Shown: positions 16,272 through 23,649, numbered from the stretch's first letter. The stretch is DNA of 35,361 bases from an uncultured Muribaculaceae bacterium (GCA_910587475.1 CAJUMR010000025.1:1-35361), one strand, 5' to 3'. Notes: a model not told the origin generated them from the letters alone. Made by a program: numbers and translations.

Positions 16272-16279
16272 TATATTTG
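16272..16279 (+). promoter_or_regulatory. -7 box abutting the regulator start codon
   Basis: TATATTTG matches the consensus exactly, but it ends only 4 bp before the ATG at 16284. If used, the mRNA would start at or around the start codon. The -33 TTTG is absent. Confidence 0.45.
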
Positions 16280-16283
16280 CGAG

Positions 16284-17954
16284 ATGAAGATATTGATTGC
16301 GGTATTTTTAGCTTTTGCCGTTCTCTGCTCCTGCAGTGACAACAGCCATGCCGACCCGGTTCTCGACCGGGCCGACACTCTGATGTATGCCGCTCCCGAC
16401 TCGGCTGTCGCCATGCTCGACAGCCTCAGCGGCCTGCGCCTTTCGACTGACCGCCGCGCCCGTCTCGCCCTGCTGCTTGCCAAGGCACACGAAAAGGCCG
16501 GCACCGTCGCCGCAGACTCCGCTTCGCTCGCCGCAATCACTGCGGCCGCAGACTACTACCGAGGCCGTGGCGACAGCCTCGATGTGCAAAGCCAGTTCTA
16601 TCGCGGAGTGTTGAACAATCATCTTGGCAATACCTCCGGAGCTTTAACAGCGCTGATGGAAGCAGCCGACCGCGCATCAGCGCTTGGCGACAACTTCTAT
16701 CTCGCTATGGCCTACCGCGAACAGGCAGCCATTTATGCAGTCGTACGAGAATTTGCCACCTCAACAGAATTGGGTCGTCTGGCCGTAGAGCATTTCAATG
16801 CGTGTCAGCACCCCGTTCATGCAGTTTGGGAAAAACTTTTTCTCATCCAATCTCTGACGTATTATGGCAATCTTGATGAAGCTGCCGCAGCCATCGATCA
16901 ACTGGCCACGGATAGTCTGATAATCAATGATGTCAACTTGCGGACACTCTTCAATAATGTTGCAGTTAACCTTTGTTTTGAGCGGGCCGACTATGCCGAT
17001 GCCGAACATCATTTCAACGCCATGCTGGCCGATAACGCTCCGATAACGTCCACCATGTGGTCACGTGCGGCTGTAATCGAGCAGGAGCTTGGAAAAGATG
17101 CGGAAGCATTTGAAATGTATGACCATGCCATCGCTACCGCGCGTTATCCGTCCGATAGCATTGCCGCCATGATGTCACTGGCTAAGATCAAAGCATCCGG
17201 CAATGACTACCGTTTGGCCTACAATCTGCTGTCTATGGCTGACAAAAAGCTTAACAATGTCAGGAATAAGATGTCGACCGACCATTATAGCCGGGCAGTA
17301 ATAGATCACTACCATGGTATTTCGCAAGATAACCAGAGGCTTCTTGAAGATTCAAAGCAAGCAAACATGTATCTGATTACAATTGCATGCATTTTGGCGA
17401 TGCTTTGCGTTGTATCGTATATGCTTTACCGGCGGCATATCCTCAGCCAAAAGTTGGCAGCGGATGTATTGATGTCAGACATCAGGCTTCTGCAAGAGAA
17501 ACTCAGCAATGCATCATCTATCATCCAGCAGTCGGGTGTACATACCGACAATAATAGCGAGCTGTTCCAAAAACAGATGATCAGGCTGAACTCATTGTGC
17601 GAATTCCGCCACTCCATGCAACCCGGCGATCTCGGATTCAAACACCTCGGGAAAAAAGCATCCGATCTGATCGACGAGTTAGGTTCTGAAGAAAATCTAA
17701 ATGGACTCGAGCAGCTGATCAATTTGACAAACGACAATCTGATGGTGCGATTCAGGTCACAGGTTCCCGATCTGACACCACGACAATATAGCATTGTACT
17801 TTTGACGTTCGCCGGCTTTTCAAGTTCATCAATCACTACAATCTTCGGGTATAAATCAGATGGATCACTGAGAAACAACAGATATAAAATCAGACTTCTC
17901 ATAAAAGACGCGGACAGCGTCGACAAAGAATATTTCTTATCGCTACTTGGGTAA
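16284..17954 (+). CDS. TPR transmembrane transcriptional regulator R1
   Basis: 556 aa. Order: hydrophobic N-terminus with a lipoprotein-like end (MKILIAVFLAFAVLCSC); TPR-like helical repeats at about 25-345, including DRADTLMYAAPDSAVAMLDS; one membrane span near 362-383 (LITIACILAMLCVVSYMLY); a coiled coil; and a C-terminal helix-turn-helix at about 490-545 (LTPRQYSIVLLTFAGFSSSS, LRNNRYKIRLLIK), similar in layout to LuxR/GerE-type heads. The sensor would lie in the periplasm and the DNA-binding part in the cytoplasm, in one polypeptide without kinase. It precedes an array of secreted-peptide modules whose promoters have ATTACA repeats, its likely targets. A second gene of this type lies at 31629; residues 10-110 of the two are almost identical and the HTH regions differ. 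The ligand is unknown. Confidence 0.8.
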   Translation: MKILIAVFLAFAVLCSCSDNSHADPVLDRADTLMYAAPDSAVAMLDSLSGLRLSTDRRARLALLLAKAHEKAGTVAADSASLAAITAAADYYRGRGDSLDVQSQFYRGVLNNHLGNTSGALTALMEAADRASALGDNFYLAMAYREQAAIYAVVREFATSTELGRLAVEHFNACQHPVHAVWEKLFLIQSLTYYGNLDEAAAAIDQLATDSLIINDVNLRTLFNNVAVNLCFERADYADAEHHFNAMLADNAPITSTMWSRAAVIEQELGKDAEAFEMYDHAIATARYPSDSIAAMMSLAKIKASGNDYRLAYNLLSMADKKLNNVRNKMSTDHYSRAVIDHYHGISQDNQRLLEDSKQANMYLITIACILAMLCVVSYMLYRRHILSQKLAADVLMSDIRLLQEKLSNASSIIQQSGVHTDNNSELFQKQMIRLNSLCEFRHSMQPGDLGFKHLGKKASDLIDELGSEENLNGLEQLINLTNDNLMVRFRSQVPDLTPRQYSIVLLTFAGFSSSSITTIFGYKSDGSLRNNRYKIRLLIKDADSVDKEYFLSLLG

Positions 17955-18011
17955 TTCTTTGAAATACAGCGTATTACGACTTGCTATTGTAAGCATCTGA
18001 AATTCAATGGC

Positions 18012-18038
18012 TTACATGACGATTACACCACTATTACA
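18012..18038 (+). promoter_or_regulatory. Direct-repeat operator, module 1 distal (site a)
   Basis: ATTACA at 18022 and 18033, with a further TTACA at 18012: three half-sites on the same face of DNA at 11-bp steps. The pair ATTACA-N5-ATTACA also occurs at 18109, 19518, 19605 and 23467. Confidence 0.6.
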
Positions 18039-18108
18039 AAATAAATTTTCGCGCTCGATGCAAGTATCTTATTTTCAGATGGTTGGACTGCCATCGAAAA
18101 TGGCTGAA

Positions 18109-18125
18109 ATTACATCGGTATTACA
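18109..18125 (+). promoter_or_regulatory. Direct-repeat operator, module 1 proximal (site b)
   Basis: ATTACA-TCGGT-ATTACA, 87 bp after site a and ending 31 bp before the -7 box at 18157. The same 87-bp separation occurs between sites c and d in module 2. Confidence 0.65.
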
Positions 18126-18133
18126 AGTTATTT

Positions 18134-18164
18134 TTTGCAAACACACATTATTGACCTAAATTTG
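18134..18164 (+). promoter_or_regulatory. Module 1 promoter
   Basis: TTTG (18134-18137), 19 bp and TAAATTTG (18157-18164). Start near 18171, 20 nt before the ATG at 18191. The operator b lies directly upstream of the -33 box. Confidence 0.7.
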
Positions 18165-18190
18165 CCGCAGATAAACTAAATAAAAATCAA

Positions 18191-18427
18191 ATGAAAAACA
18201 AATTAAAGCCACTCATTATTCTTGCACTATTTGTTAGCGCAACACCACTTTTATCATACGCAGACAATAGCGATGATCCACCCGAAATAATTCCTATTGC
18301 GGATCCACACAATCCGGCCAAGCCCAAAGCCCCCTCGCGTGTGCGTATATCAGCTTACCGTGACGGTGATGTTTTAGTCATCAGGTCGACGGTCAACGTA
18401 TGGACATGTGACACAAATAAAAGGTAG
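18191..18427 (+). pseudogene. Truncated DUF3244-family secreted protein, in-frame deletion product
   Basis: 78 aa. Residues 1-24 are a signal peptide. KAPSRVRISAYRDGDVLVIRSTVNV (46-70) matches the intact DUF3244 gene at 33533 almost exactly (about 88 percent over 75 bp of DNA), but the second half of the beta-sandwich is missing and the frame runs into WTCDTNKR and a stop. The intact locus has the rest of DUF3244, a DUF1573 lipoprotein and a Cys-rich peptide before the next lipoprotein, so a deletion that joined codon 70 to the tail of a later gene is the likely cause; the C-D-T-N-K-R tail may be the end of a lost peptide gene. A short secreted product could still be made, so it may not be fully dead. 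Confidence 0.7.
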
Positions 18428-19450
18428 ATGCTCATGTGGAGGAATACACTTTTTGGCCTCGAATTAATTTTCTTGCTGGCCGGCTGCAGCCGGAAAGATG
18501 CCACATCCGACAACATGCTTCAGTTTCCGGAAACCGAACACGCAGAGTGGATCGTATCGGAAACGGATGAACTTGTGCCGCGTCCGATTGCACTTTGTTC
18601 TACCGACTCCTCCGTTTTTGTTTTGGGTCTGATGGATGGCAAATGGGTGCATGAATACTCTCTCGAAAACGGCAAACTGCTTGGGAGTAGAGTTTCTCAC
18701 GGACAAGGACCCGGAGAAGTGGTCAATGCTGCTGATTTGTGCATGACAAAAAACGGATTCGACGTATATGACACGGACACGAAACGAATCATAGAGTTCG
18801 ATGACAACTTTCAGTTTGTGTCATCTTACCCAATTCAGGCTGACAATTCAGCAGTCTGGGAGGCTTGGCGACTATCCGACAAGACAGCGTTGCTTCGAGG
18901 TCCTCGCTTTATCGATGACGAGATTATTACACGCAGCCTTCATATTGTCGGACTGAATAATTCAGATAAAAACGGTATGATTTTCAGCTACGGAGACATA
19001 GCGCCGGCTGTTGAAAGTTGTCCGCAGGCTCTTGCTTTACAATCTGTTTCCATTCTTTCTCCCGACAGACGGCATTTTGCGACAGCAACAACCATAGGTG
19101 GCGTGATGGAGATATTTGATATTTCAGACGATTCCATCGCGCCGGTACTTTGCCAATATCTGTTCAATGTAGACTTCGACGGACAATCGTCGTATGTGCC
19201 AGACCAAACTCAATACGGGTTCTCGGCTATTACCGTTGACAATAATTATCTCTATGGTGCTTATTCCGGAACGTCAGATCCAAACGGCATGACACGCATC
19301 GGAGTTTGGAAATGGGATGGCACCCCGGTAAAGTTGATTGAAACCGACAATCTGATTTTGGGAATGACATTGACTCCAGCCTCCAAAATGCTTGTAGCCG
19401 TTATCTTTGCAGGGAATGAATTCCGGTTGGCGAAAATTAAATTAAAATAA
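18428..19450 (+). CDS. BF3164-like 6-bladed beta-propeller lipoprotein
   Basis: 340 aa. The N-terminus (LELIFLLAGCSRK) is a lipoprotein signal with the lipid-bearing Cys near residue 20. The body is a string of beta-propeller-type blades. VSHGQGPGEVVNAADL (89-104) is the GxGPGEx motif typical of the BF3164/TolB-like lipoprotein group, and DVYDTDTKRIIEFDDNF is a blade-like segment. It should face the periplasm or cell surface. It starts immediately after the truncated DUF3244 gene's stop and shares its promoter. In the second module and in the second locus a lipoprotein gene follows the peptide gene in the same way. The function of the family is not known to me; propeller lipoproteins often bind peptides or glycans. 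Confidence 0.8.
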   Translation: MLMWRNTLFGLELIFLLAGCSRKDATSDNMLQFPETEHAEWIVSETDELVPRPIALCSTDSSVFVLGLMDGKWVHEYSLENGKLLGSRVSHGQGPGEVVNAADLCMTKNGFDVYDTDTKRIIEFDDNFQFVSSYPIQADNSAVWEAWRLSDKTALLRGPRFIDDEIITRSLHIVGLNNSDKNGMIFSYGDIAPAVESCPQALALQSVSILSPDRRHFATATTIGGVMEIFDISDDSIAPVLCQYLFNVDFDGQSSYVPDQTQYGFSAITVDNNYLYGAYSGTSDPNGMTRIGVWKWDGTPVKLIETDNLILGMTLTPASKMLVAVIFAGNEFRLAKIKLK

Positions 19451-19461
19451 AACAATCGCGG

Positions 19462-19495
19462 TGTCCGCTGTCGGGTAAAGCACCGGCAGCGGACA
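19462..19495 (+). terminator. Hairpin after module 1
   Basis: TGTCCGCTG (19462-19470) and CAGCGGACA (19487-19495) form a perfect 9-bp stem with CGG/CCG pairing inside. There is no T-run, so it may stabilise a 3' end rather than terminate. Confidence 0.5.
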
Positions 19496-19500
19496 TTCAG

Positions 19501-19551
19501 CCCTCCGATGAGCAGATATTACACCGCTATTACAAATTTGTTTTCAGAGCG
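19501..19551 (+). repeat. 51-bp direct repeat, copy 1
   Basis: Fifty of 51 bases match 23450-23500. The repeat contains the operator ATTACA-CCGCT-ATTACA and marks the start of module 2. Confidence 0.92.
19518..19534 (+). promoter_or_regulatory. Direct-repeat operator, module 2 distal (site c)
   Basis: ATTACA-CCGCT-ATTACA inside the 51-bp repeat, 87 bp before site d. Confidence 0.6.
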
Positions 19552-19604
19552 TTTTGTAATTCGGTAAATGATAGTGTTTTGCCAGATAGTGTCGTTGGCC
19601 AAAT

Positions 19605-19621
19605 ATTACACCGGTATTACA
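19605..19621 (+). promoter_or_regulatory. Direct-repeat operator, module 2 proximal (site d)
   Basis: ATTACA-CCGGT-ATTACA ending 35 bp before the -7 box at 19657, the same placement as site b relative to the module 1 promoter. Confidence 0.65.
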
Positions 19622-19630
19622 ATTATTTTT

Positions 19631-19664
19631 TTTGCACGATATTATTATTATTTGTTTATCTTTG
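19631..19664 (+). promoter_or_regulatory. Module 2 promoter
   Basis: TTTG (19631-19634), 22 bp and TATCTTTG (19657-19664). Expected start near 19671. It would drive the pseudogene, peptide, propeller and transglutaminase genes. Confidence 0.65.
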
Positions 19665-19691
19665 CAAGCAAACATCCTGACTTTAAGTCAG

Positions 19692-20018
19692 ATGAAAAAC
19701 AAGATCGGGTCATTTGTCTTGAACTCTGGAGCTGCTTGTTTCGATGGCTCAGTGTTTCTCGCCCCCTAACTTGTAGTCGCAACTTTCTATCTTCATAATT
19801 CTGACAGCGTGACTTATCGATTGCAAAGCGTCGTGCCTTCATGCGAATGCACTTCTGCAAGCCCTCGTTTCGAATCCATTCAATCTGGAGAAACAGCGGC
19901 AATAGATGTTTCACTCAAAGCCGATTACGAAAGTGGTCCCTTTAAAAAGCATATTGATGTATTCTTCTACGAAAAACACGATCCTGAAACATTAATAATA
20001 ACCGGTTACATAAAGTAA
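19692..20018 (+). pseudogene. Fused remnant of DUF3244 and DUF1573 genes
   Basis: The frame starts MKNK as in module 1, then jumps to the second half of DUF3244 (LNSGAACFDGSVFLAP, compare LDSGVACFEGSVFLAP in the intact protein). A TAA at 19767 replaces the GAA of the intact gene. In the same frame LVVATFYLHNSDSVTYRLQSV continues through SCECTS to ITGYIK, aligning with the last 80 residues of the DUF1573 lipoprotein at 33923. So two in-frame deletions and one nonsense codon removed most of both genes, including the lipoprotein signal and thioredoxin-like domain. A GTG at 19809 could start a 69-residue fragment, but it has no signal peptide. The promoter and downstream genes remain intact. Confidence 0.8.
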
Positions 20019-20048
20019 CCCGACTAACATCATCTAAAACAACAAACA

Positions 20049-20336
20049 ATGAAAACGAGACTGACATTATGCACGGCTGCGGCCGTAACAATCATCTCTT
20101 CTACTTATTTAAGCTTCAGTACGTCTTCGAATGGTGCCAGAGAATTCTCTGATCTGGAACTTGCAAACATCGAAGCTTTATCAGATGAAGAAGGAGGGAC
20201 TTCAACAAGTTGGACATGCTGGAGTAAACAGAAAGAAGGAAAAGGAGGCTACTGGAGATGCGGGAACCCATGTCAATGGATTGATGATAGAGAGGCCGAC
20301 GGACCCAAGGGTAAATGCTTCAAAACTGATGTTTAA
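20049..20336 (+). CDS. NVEALA-like Cys-rich secreted peptide
   Basis: 95 aa. A hydrophobic signal-like N-terminus (about 5-25) is followed by FSDLELANIEALSDEEGG (33-50), which matches the NVEALA-family motif (LxDLxLxNVEALAxGEGG in typical members). After the double glycine come 45 residues with four cysteines (57, 71, 75, 90), Trp and Gly rich and positively charged overall, suitable for two disulfides in the periplasm or outside. The Gly-Gly could be a processing site; no peptidase or ABC exporter is in the window, so that is conjecture. It ends 3 bp before the next lipoprotein gene and is probably translated together with it. The biological role of NVEALA peptides is not known to me. Confidence 0.8.
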   Translation: MKTRLTLCTAAAVTIISSTYLSFSTSSNGAREFSDLELANIEALSDEEGGTSTSWTCWSKQKEGKGGYWRCGNPCQWIDDREADGPKGKCFKTDV

Positions 20337-20339
20337 ACT

Positions 20340-21413
20340 ATGTTAGCAACCAACAGTATTATCATTAAGGCCATGGCCATCACCATCTTGGTTGGTGTCA
20401 TGGCCTCATGCGGCAAACATGCGCAAGAAATCAATGAAGTCTATTTTTCGGAAAATAGCATTGTCTATGACCGAGATGCCATAGAAATATCAGACACACT
20501 TACAGGAGAAATTATTATACCTGAATGTATGGGTGCGATAGATTTGTCAATCGTGGATACAGTGATGTGTATTTCGACTCGTGGTTATACAACGCTGTTT
20601 GAATTGCGCAATCTAAATGGGGATTCTCTAACATCAATATGTGTCAAAGGCAATGGTCCGAACGATCTAACCTCGACTATGACAAACGGGGTGAAATTCC
20701 AAGATGAAAGCGGATCAGGTCTATGGGTGGTAGATGTCGGAAACGCTCAGCTCAAGCGGTTGAACATCTCTGAGAGCATTAAGCGAGGAGAGGCTTTGAT
20801 CGACCAATCATATAGGATCAACCCTATGGTAAAGTTTGCGGCAGTTGTCGGAGACAGCATGTTGCAGGAAATAATGGATGATGATATCGGGTTCAGGCTT
20901 CGGATTTCAGAAAGTGCCGATATTGATAATGTTATTGCTGACGAACCTATGTACAAGATTGCTTTCGACGACATGGGTGACTGTTTTTCCGCATACAATT
21001 CTCCGCTGAGCGTGTCGCCTGACGGACGATACATTGTCATTGCGATGCGGGCAATCAATCAAGTGAATATCCATGATCTTAAAGATTCATCCAAAAAGAC
21101 CGTTTCTATCGGCAATGTTGCAGGCGTGGAAAACCTGTTTGGCGAGTACTCGCTGCCTTATTGGACATATTACTCAGATATTGAACTTACCGATAATCTG
21201 ATTTTTGCGTTGTATATCAATCATATATATGACAGGCCTGATGATTTTATAGAACCTCCGTCTGAACTGCATGTTTTTGACTATTCAGGTTGCCTAAAGT
21301 GCATTATTCCATTAGACAGATATATCCGTGATATCAGTTTTTCTAAATATGATGGCTATATCTATGCACTGACTTTTGACGAGGAGATTCTGCGATATAA
21401 ACCGGAATTATAA
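20340..21413 (+). CDS. BF3164-like beta-propeller lipoprotein, second copy
   Basis: 357 aa, or about 346 from the internal ATG at 20373 (MAITILVGVMASC), which gives a tighter lipoprotein signal. ICVKGNGPNDLTS (99-111) is the GxGPxxF/L motif of the BF3164-like propellers; later blades include LWVVDVGNAQLKRLNI and LSVSPDGRYIVIAMR. It is clearly diverged from the 18428 protein at the sequence level, although the layout is the same. It follows the peptide gene by 3 bp and precedes the transglutaminase-like gene by 20 bp. An outer-membrane or periplasmic location is likely. AT-rich codons, unlike the housekeeping genes nearby. Confidence 0.8.
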   Translation: MLATNSIIIKAMAITILVGVMASCGKHAQEINEVYFSENSIVYDRDAIEISDTLTGEIIIPECMGAIDLSIVDTVMCISTRGYTTLFELRNLNGDSLTSICVKGNGPNDLTSTMTNGVKFQDESGSGLWVVDVGNAQLKRLNISESIKRGEALIDQSYRINPMVKFAAVVGDSMLQEIMDDDIGFRLRISESADIDNVIADEPMYKIAFDDMGDCFSAYNSPLSVSPDGRYIVIAMRAINQVNIHDLKDSSKKTVSIGNVAGVENLFGEYSLPYWTYYSDIELTDNLIFALYINHIYDRPDDFIEPPSELHVFDYSGCLKCIIPLDRYIRDISFSKYDGYIYALTFDEEILRYKPEL

Positions 21414-21433
21414 TAAAACAAAGCGTATCAACA

Positions 21434-23419
21434 ATGCACGTGCTCCAAGTATTATTAAAAATCGTGAGTCTGTCAATCCTTGTTCTGTCAAACATATTGT
21501 ATTCATGCTCCTCAAAAGGTGAAGATAGTCTACTTGAAACTGCACTTAAGACTTCAGGAGACAATAGATTCGAACTAGAGGCTGTGCTTGAACATTATGC
21601 TGATGAGCCAGAAAAACTTGAAGCTGCCAGATGGTTGATATCCAACATGCCTGGCCATTATTCTTACTCAGATACTGCTCTTTTAAGTAGGTATCATCAC
21701 GCGGCAGATTCGTTTATATGCGTGAATCCGGACATCTCTATATTCGCTCTTTGCGATTCGATCGACTCAATCAAAACGCTAATGGGAGTTGATTTCTCTC
21801 CGAAAATAAGTGATTGCAAATTGGTTACGTCGAATTATTTGATAGACAATATTGATCAGGCTTTCAATCAGTGGAAAAATTGCAAATGGCTGCGACATCT
21901 CGATTTTGACATGTTCTGTGAGTACATTCTGCCATATAAAATTAAAGAACTGCAACCGCTTGATGATTGGCGGGTGAAATACAAAAATGTTTATGATGAG
22001 GAATTAGAAACTCTTGATTACTGTGACCTTTATAATGGATCGGCATATCAAGCGTGTAGGCTGCTAAATGAAGCTTACCGCAGGGATGTACATCCAGGAC
22101 CAACAAATGAAAAAAAGGTTAACATCAATGATGTGTCCGTCAGGTTGAAGGTCCCTCATGGCATGTGCAGCGACTTTGGCTATCTAACAACAGTTATATT
22201 CAGAAGTGTCGGCTTGCCGATAGGTCAGGACTGCACTCCTCATTGGGGTAATCAGCGACTTGGACATTCTTGGAATGTGCTTTTTGCTGCAAATGGAAAA
22301 CATATACCATTTACAGGTATGATGTCACGTATAGAAGATGGCGTAATCATAGACGAACGGTTGCCCAAGGTGTTCAGGTCAACTTATGCATCAAATCCTC
22401 AATTAGTCAAACTAAAACATTCGGATTGCTACGTTCCGCCTTTTTTCAGGAATATATTTTTAAAGGATGTTACAGACGAATACACTGCTACATCATTAGT
22501 AACTATTGTCTGCAAGGGCATGACAAATAAAACGGTATATCTTTGTGTCTACGGAGATAACGATTGGACTCCAGTTGATTACACGTTTGTGAAAGGAGGG
22601 CTCGCAGAATTCAAGTCGGTCGGAAAGAATATAATATACCTTCCTGTGTATTATACAGCGTCCGGCCAGGCAAAGGCCATATCAGATCCTTTCATATTGG
22701 ATTTTAAAGGAAATATCAGACCAATTAAGGCTGGAGAGAAAATGACAACGGCTCAATTTGACCGTAAATACCCTGTGTTGAAGTATGTATGGGATTACGC
22801 GCATCTTGTGAAAAACGGCCAATTCGAAGCCTCTGATGATCCTGAATTCAAAAATGAGGTTTACTCTGTACATACAATATCATCAGGACGTGCGGTTGGC
22901 GGAGACATAGAAGTTAGCGCTTCAATTCCACCTTGCCGTTATTGGCGTTATATAAATGATAAACCGGAAACTTACTGTAGCATGGCTGAAATAGCATTTT
23001 TCGATTCCATATACACAAAACCATTAATTGGTAAAATCATCGGCACCAATGGGAGCTGGGAGGATAACCCTATGTGGAGGCGTGAAAATTTATTCGATGG
23101 TAATGCCCTTACTTCTTATTGTGCACCAGCAGGCACTGGCTGCTGGATCGGATTGGACTTTGGTAAAAAAGTTAAGATTTCCAAGATTAGATATATACCC
23201 AGAGGCGACGGCAATATGGTGGAGCCTGGTGATGTTTATGAACTTTTTTATTGGGATGGTGAATGTTGGCTATCTCTCGGCCAAAAACAAGCTGAGACAG
23301 TAGTGATTACCTTCGACAATATTCCTGAGGGCGCGTTATTGTTGTTACGTGACGTTACAAAAGGACATGACGAACGCATCTTCTTGCTCGACGGACAAGG
23401 GCGACAGGAGTGGTGGTGA
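21434..23419 (+). CDS. Transglutaminase-like lipoprotein with C-terminal discoidin-like domain
   Basis: 661 aa. Lipoprotein signal ending ILYSC (C25). A helical N-terminal part leads to a transglutaminase-like core: VPHGMCSDFGYLTTVIFRSVG (C245 as nucleophile) and LGHSWNVLF (H278). The third catalytic residue, usually Asp, is not obvious in NGKHIPFTG. A beta-rich middle (about 345-420) is followed by a discoidin (F5/8 type C)-like carbohydrate-binding domain at about 530-661, with NLFDGNALTSYCAPAGTGCWIGLDFG and ISKIRYIPRGDGN. Proteins of this layout are, as far as I recall, common in Bacteroidales; whether they crosslink, hydrolyse or only bind peptides is open. It is the last gene of module 2 and could act on the adjacent peptide. 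Confidence 0.82.
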   Translation: MHVLQVLLKIVSLSILVLSNILYSCSSKGEDSLLETALKTSGDNRFELEAVLEHYADEPEKLEAARWLISNMPGHYSYSDTALLSRYHHAADSFICVNPDISIFALCDSIDSIKTLMGVDFSPKISDCKLVTSNYLIDNIDQAFNQWKNCKWLRHLDFDMFCEYILPYKIKELQPLDDWRVKYKNVYDEELETLDYCDLYNGSAYQACRLLNEAYRRDVHPGPTNEKKVNINDVSVRLKVPHGMCSDFGYLTTVIFRSVGLPIGQDCTPHWGNQRLGHSWNVLFAANGKHIPFTGMMSRIEDGVIIDERLPKVFRSTYASNPQLVKLKHSDCYVPPFFRNIFLKDVTDEYTATSLVTIVCKGMTNKTVYLCVYGDNDWTPVDYTFVKGGLAEFKSVGKNIIYLPVYYTASGQAKAISDPFILDFKGNIRPIKAGEKMTTAQFDRKYPVLKYVWDYAHLVKNGQFEASDDPEFKNEVYSVHTISSGRAVGGDIEVSASIPPCRYWRYINDKPETYCSMAEIAFFDSIYTKPLIGKIIGTNGSWEDNPMWRRENLFDGNALTSYCAPAGTGCWIGLDFGKKVKISKIRYIPRGDGNMVEPGDVYELFYWDGECWLSLGQKQAETVVITFDNIPEGALLLLRDVTKGHDERIFLLDGQGRQEWW

Positions 23420-23449
23420 CCCGGGGCGCGCGAGTAGGCTCTAATTGTG

Positions 23450-23500
23450 CCCTCCGATGAGCAGATATTACACCGCTATTACAAATTTGTTTTCATAGCG
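23450..23500 (+). repeat. 51-bp direct repeat, copy 2, with isolated operator (site e)
   Basis: Differs from 19501-19551 at one base. It carries ATTACA-CCGCT-ATTACA at 23467-23483, but the partner site expected 87 bp on, and a module promoter, are missing. It looks like the stub of a third module. The following 23501-23640 shows no gene. Confidence 0.85.
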
Positions 23501-23649
23501 GGGTCGAGGTCTTATAATTTATTTGTAGTTCTCTCTTTCGATAGATTCAAATGACGATCAAAACAGCAATGTGATATTGCAAACATCTCCGATGGAAATG
23601 GCGTCTAAGTGAAATATCCATAATTAAACACAAATAATGGATTAAAGTC

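Noticed and set aside
19501..23500. 51-bp repeats as ends of a transposon
   Set aside because: They are direct, not inverted, contain the operator sequence, and no transposase or integrase lies between them; tandem module duplication explains them better.
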